Shown: positions 6,155 through 6,285 of the stretch, piece by piece
Layout of the letters: each line of letters starts with the position of its first letter
Position numbering within the stretch: position 1 is the first letter of the stretch
Assembly (NCBI GenBank): GCA_007117255.1
Contig: SKGU01000151.1
Coordinates: 1 to 6,285, forward strand
Length of the DNA stretch: 6,285 nt
Direction of reading: 5' to 3'
From: Natronohydrobacter sp.
Lineage (GTDB): Bacteria; Pseudomonadota; Alphaproteobacteria; Rhodobacterales; Rhodobacteraceae
Notes under the pieces: model-generated
What the model saw: the letters and a program-made list of their open reading frames with translations, nothing else
Told to the model about the DNA's origin: nothing
Database searches by the model: none
Translations under genes and position numbers: made by a program

Positions 6155-6285
6155 GTGAAATATATCATAGCGGCGATAAAACCGTTCAAGCTCGAGGAAG
6201 TGCGCGAAGCCCTGACCGCCATCGGGGTGCGCGGGATGATGGTTACGGAAATCAAGGGATTTGGCGCCCAGTCCGGCCATACCGA
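6155..6285 (+). CDS. glnK: P-II family nitrogen regulatory protein, GlnK-like (3' truncated by window)
   Basis: Only the first 43 codons are present, out of about 112 in a typical P-II protein. P-II proteins are trimeric sensors of ATP/ADP and 2-oxoglutarate that control the ammonium channel AmtB, glutamine synthetase adenylylation and the NtrB kinase. The N-terminus carries the family hallmark IKPFKLEEVREAL (8-20), with K9 in place, and the start of the T-loop with Q39, which binds the Mg-ATP/2-oxoglutarate complex in characterised P-II proteins. Residues 38 and 40 are Ala and Ser, where E. coli GlnB has Arg and Lys; this leans to a GlnK-type paralogue and away from GlnB. The T-loop tyrosine (position 51) and the rest lie outside the window. 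The start is GTG with a good GGGG ribosome site. An amtB gene downstream would be expected but cannot be seen. Confidence 0.88.
   Translation, partial: MKYIIAAIKPFKLEEVREALTAIGVRGMMVTEIKGFGAQSGHT

Noticed and set aside
1..6285. CRISPR array, insertion sequence, tRNA or rRNA, phage or defence genes
   Set aside because: No regularly spaced direct repeats, transposase motifs, terminal repeats or tRNA-like folds were seen; almost all the sequence is assigned to recognised housekeeping genes.

Overview
The window looks like ordinary chromosomal DNA from a GC-rich alphaproteobacterium, most likely of the Rhodobacterales (Roseobacter/Rhodobacter group). This is an inference from protein character: a small pilin-like protein with the GAVTxD-type segment, an MJ0042-type zinc-ribbon membrane protein divergent from ftsE, an acyltransferase with a YPQGTR block, and a P-II protein with the GFGAQSGHTE segment. 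No database comparison was possible.

Layout. Positions 1-40 hold a strong hairpin terminator, presumably of a gene to the left. A 67-residue Flp/type IVb pilin-like protein follows (82-285, +). Next is a tightly overlapping minus-strand operon read right to left: ftsE (2628-1957), ftsX (1960-1088) and a PlsC-type 1-acylglycerol-3-phosphate acyltransferase (1088-351). The 193-bp gap 2629-2821 separates ftsE from a divergent plus-strand gene (2822-3631) for a zinc-ribbon, single-pass membrane protein. That gene converges on a large minus-strand gene for a class A penicillin-binding protein (5850-3688). A 304-bp intergenic region (5851-6154) with possible regulatory repeats separates the PBP gene from a P-II nitrogen regulator, probably glnK (6155 onward, +), which the right edge truncates after 43 codons.

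Theme. Most of the window is cell envelope biology. FtsEX is the ATP-driven switch for septal peptidoglycan hydrolysis, the acyltransferase makes phosphatidic acid for membrane lipid, and the class A PBP polymerises and cross-links peptidoglycan. The P-II gene begins a separate nitrogen-control transcription unit. Nearly every base is accounted for by recognisable housekeeping families. I did not find a convincing undescribed system; the more interesting points are a two-cysteine insert inside the PBP glycosyltransferase domain, the solitary pilin-like protein, and repeats upstream of the P-II gene.
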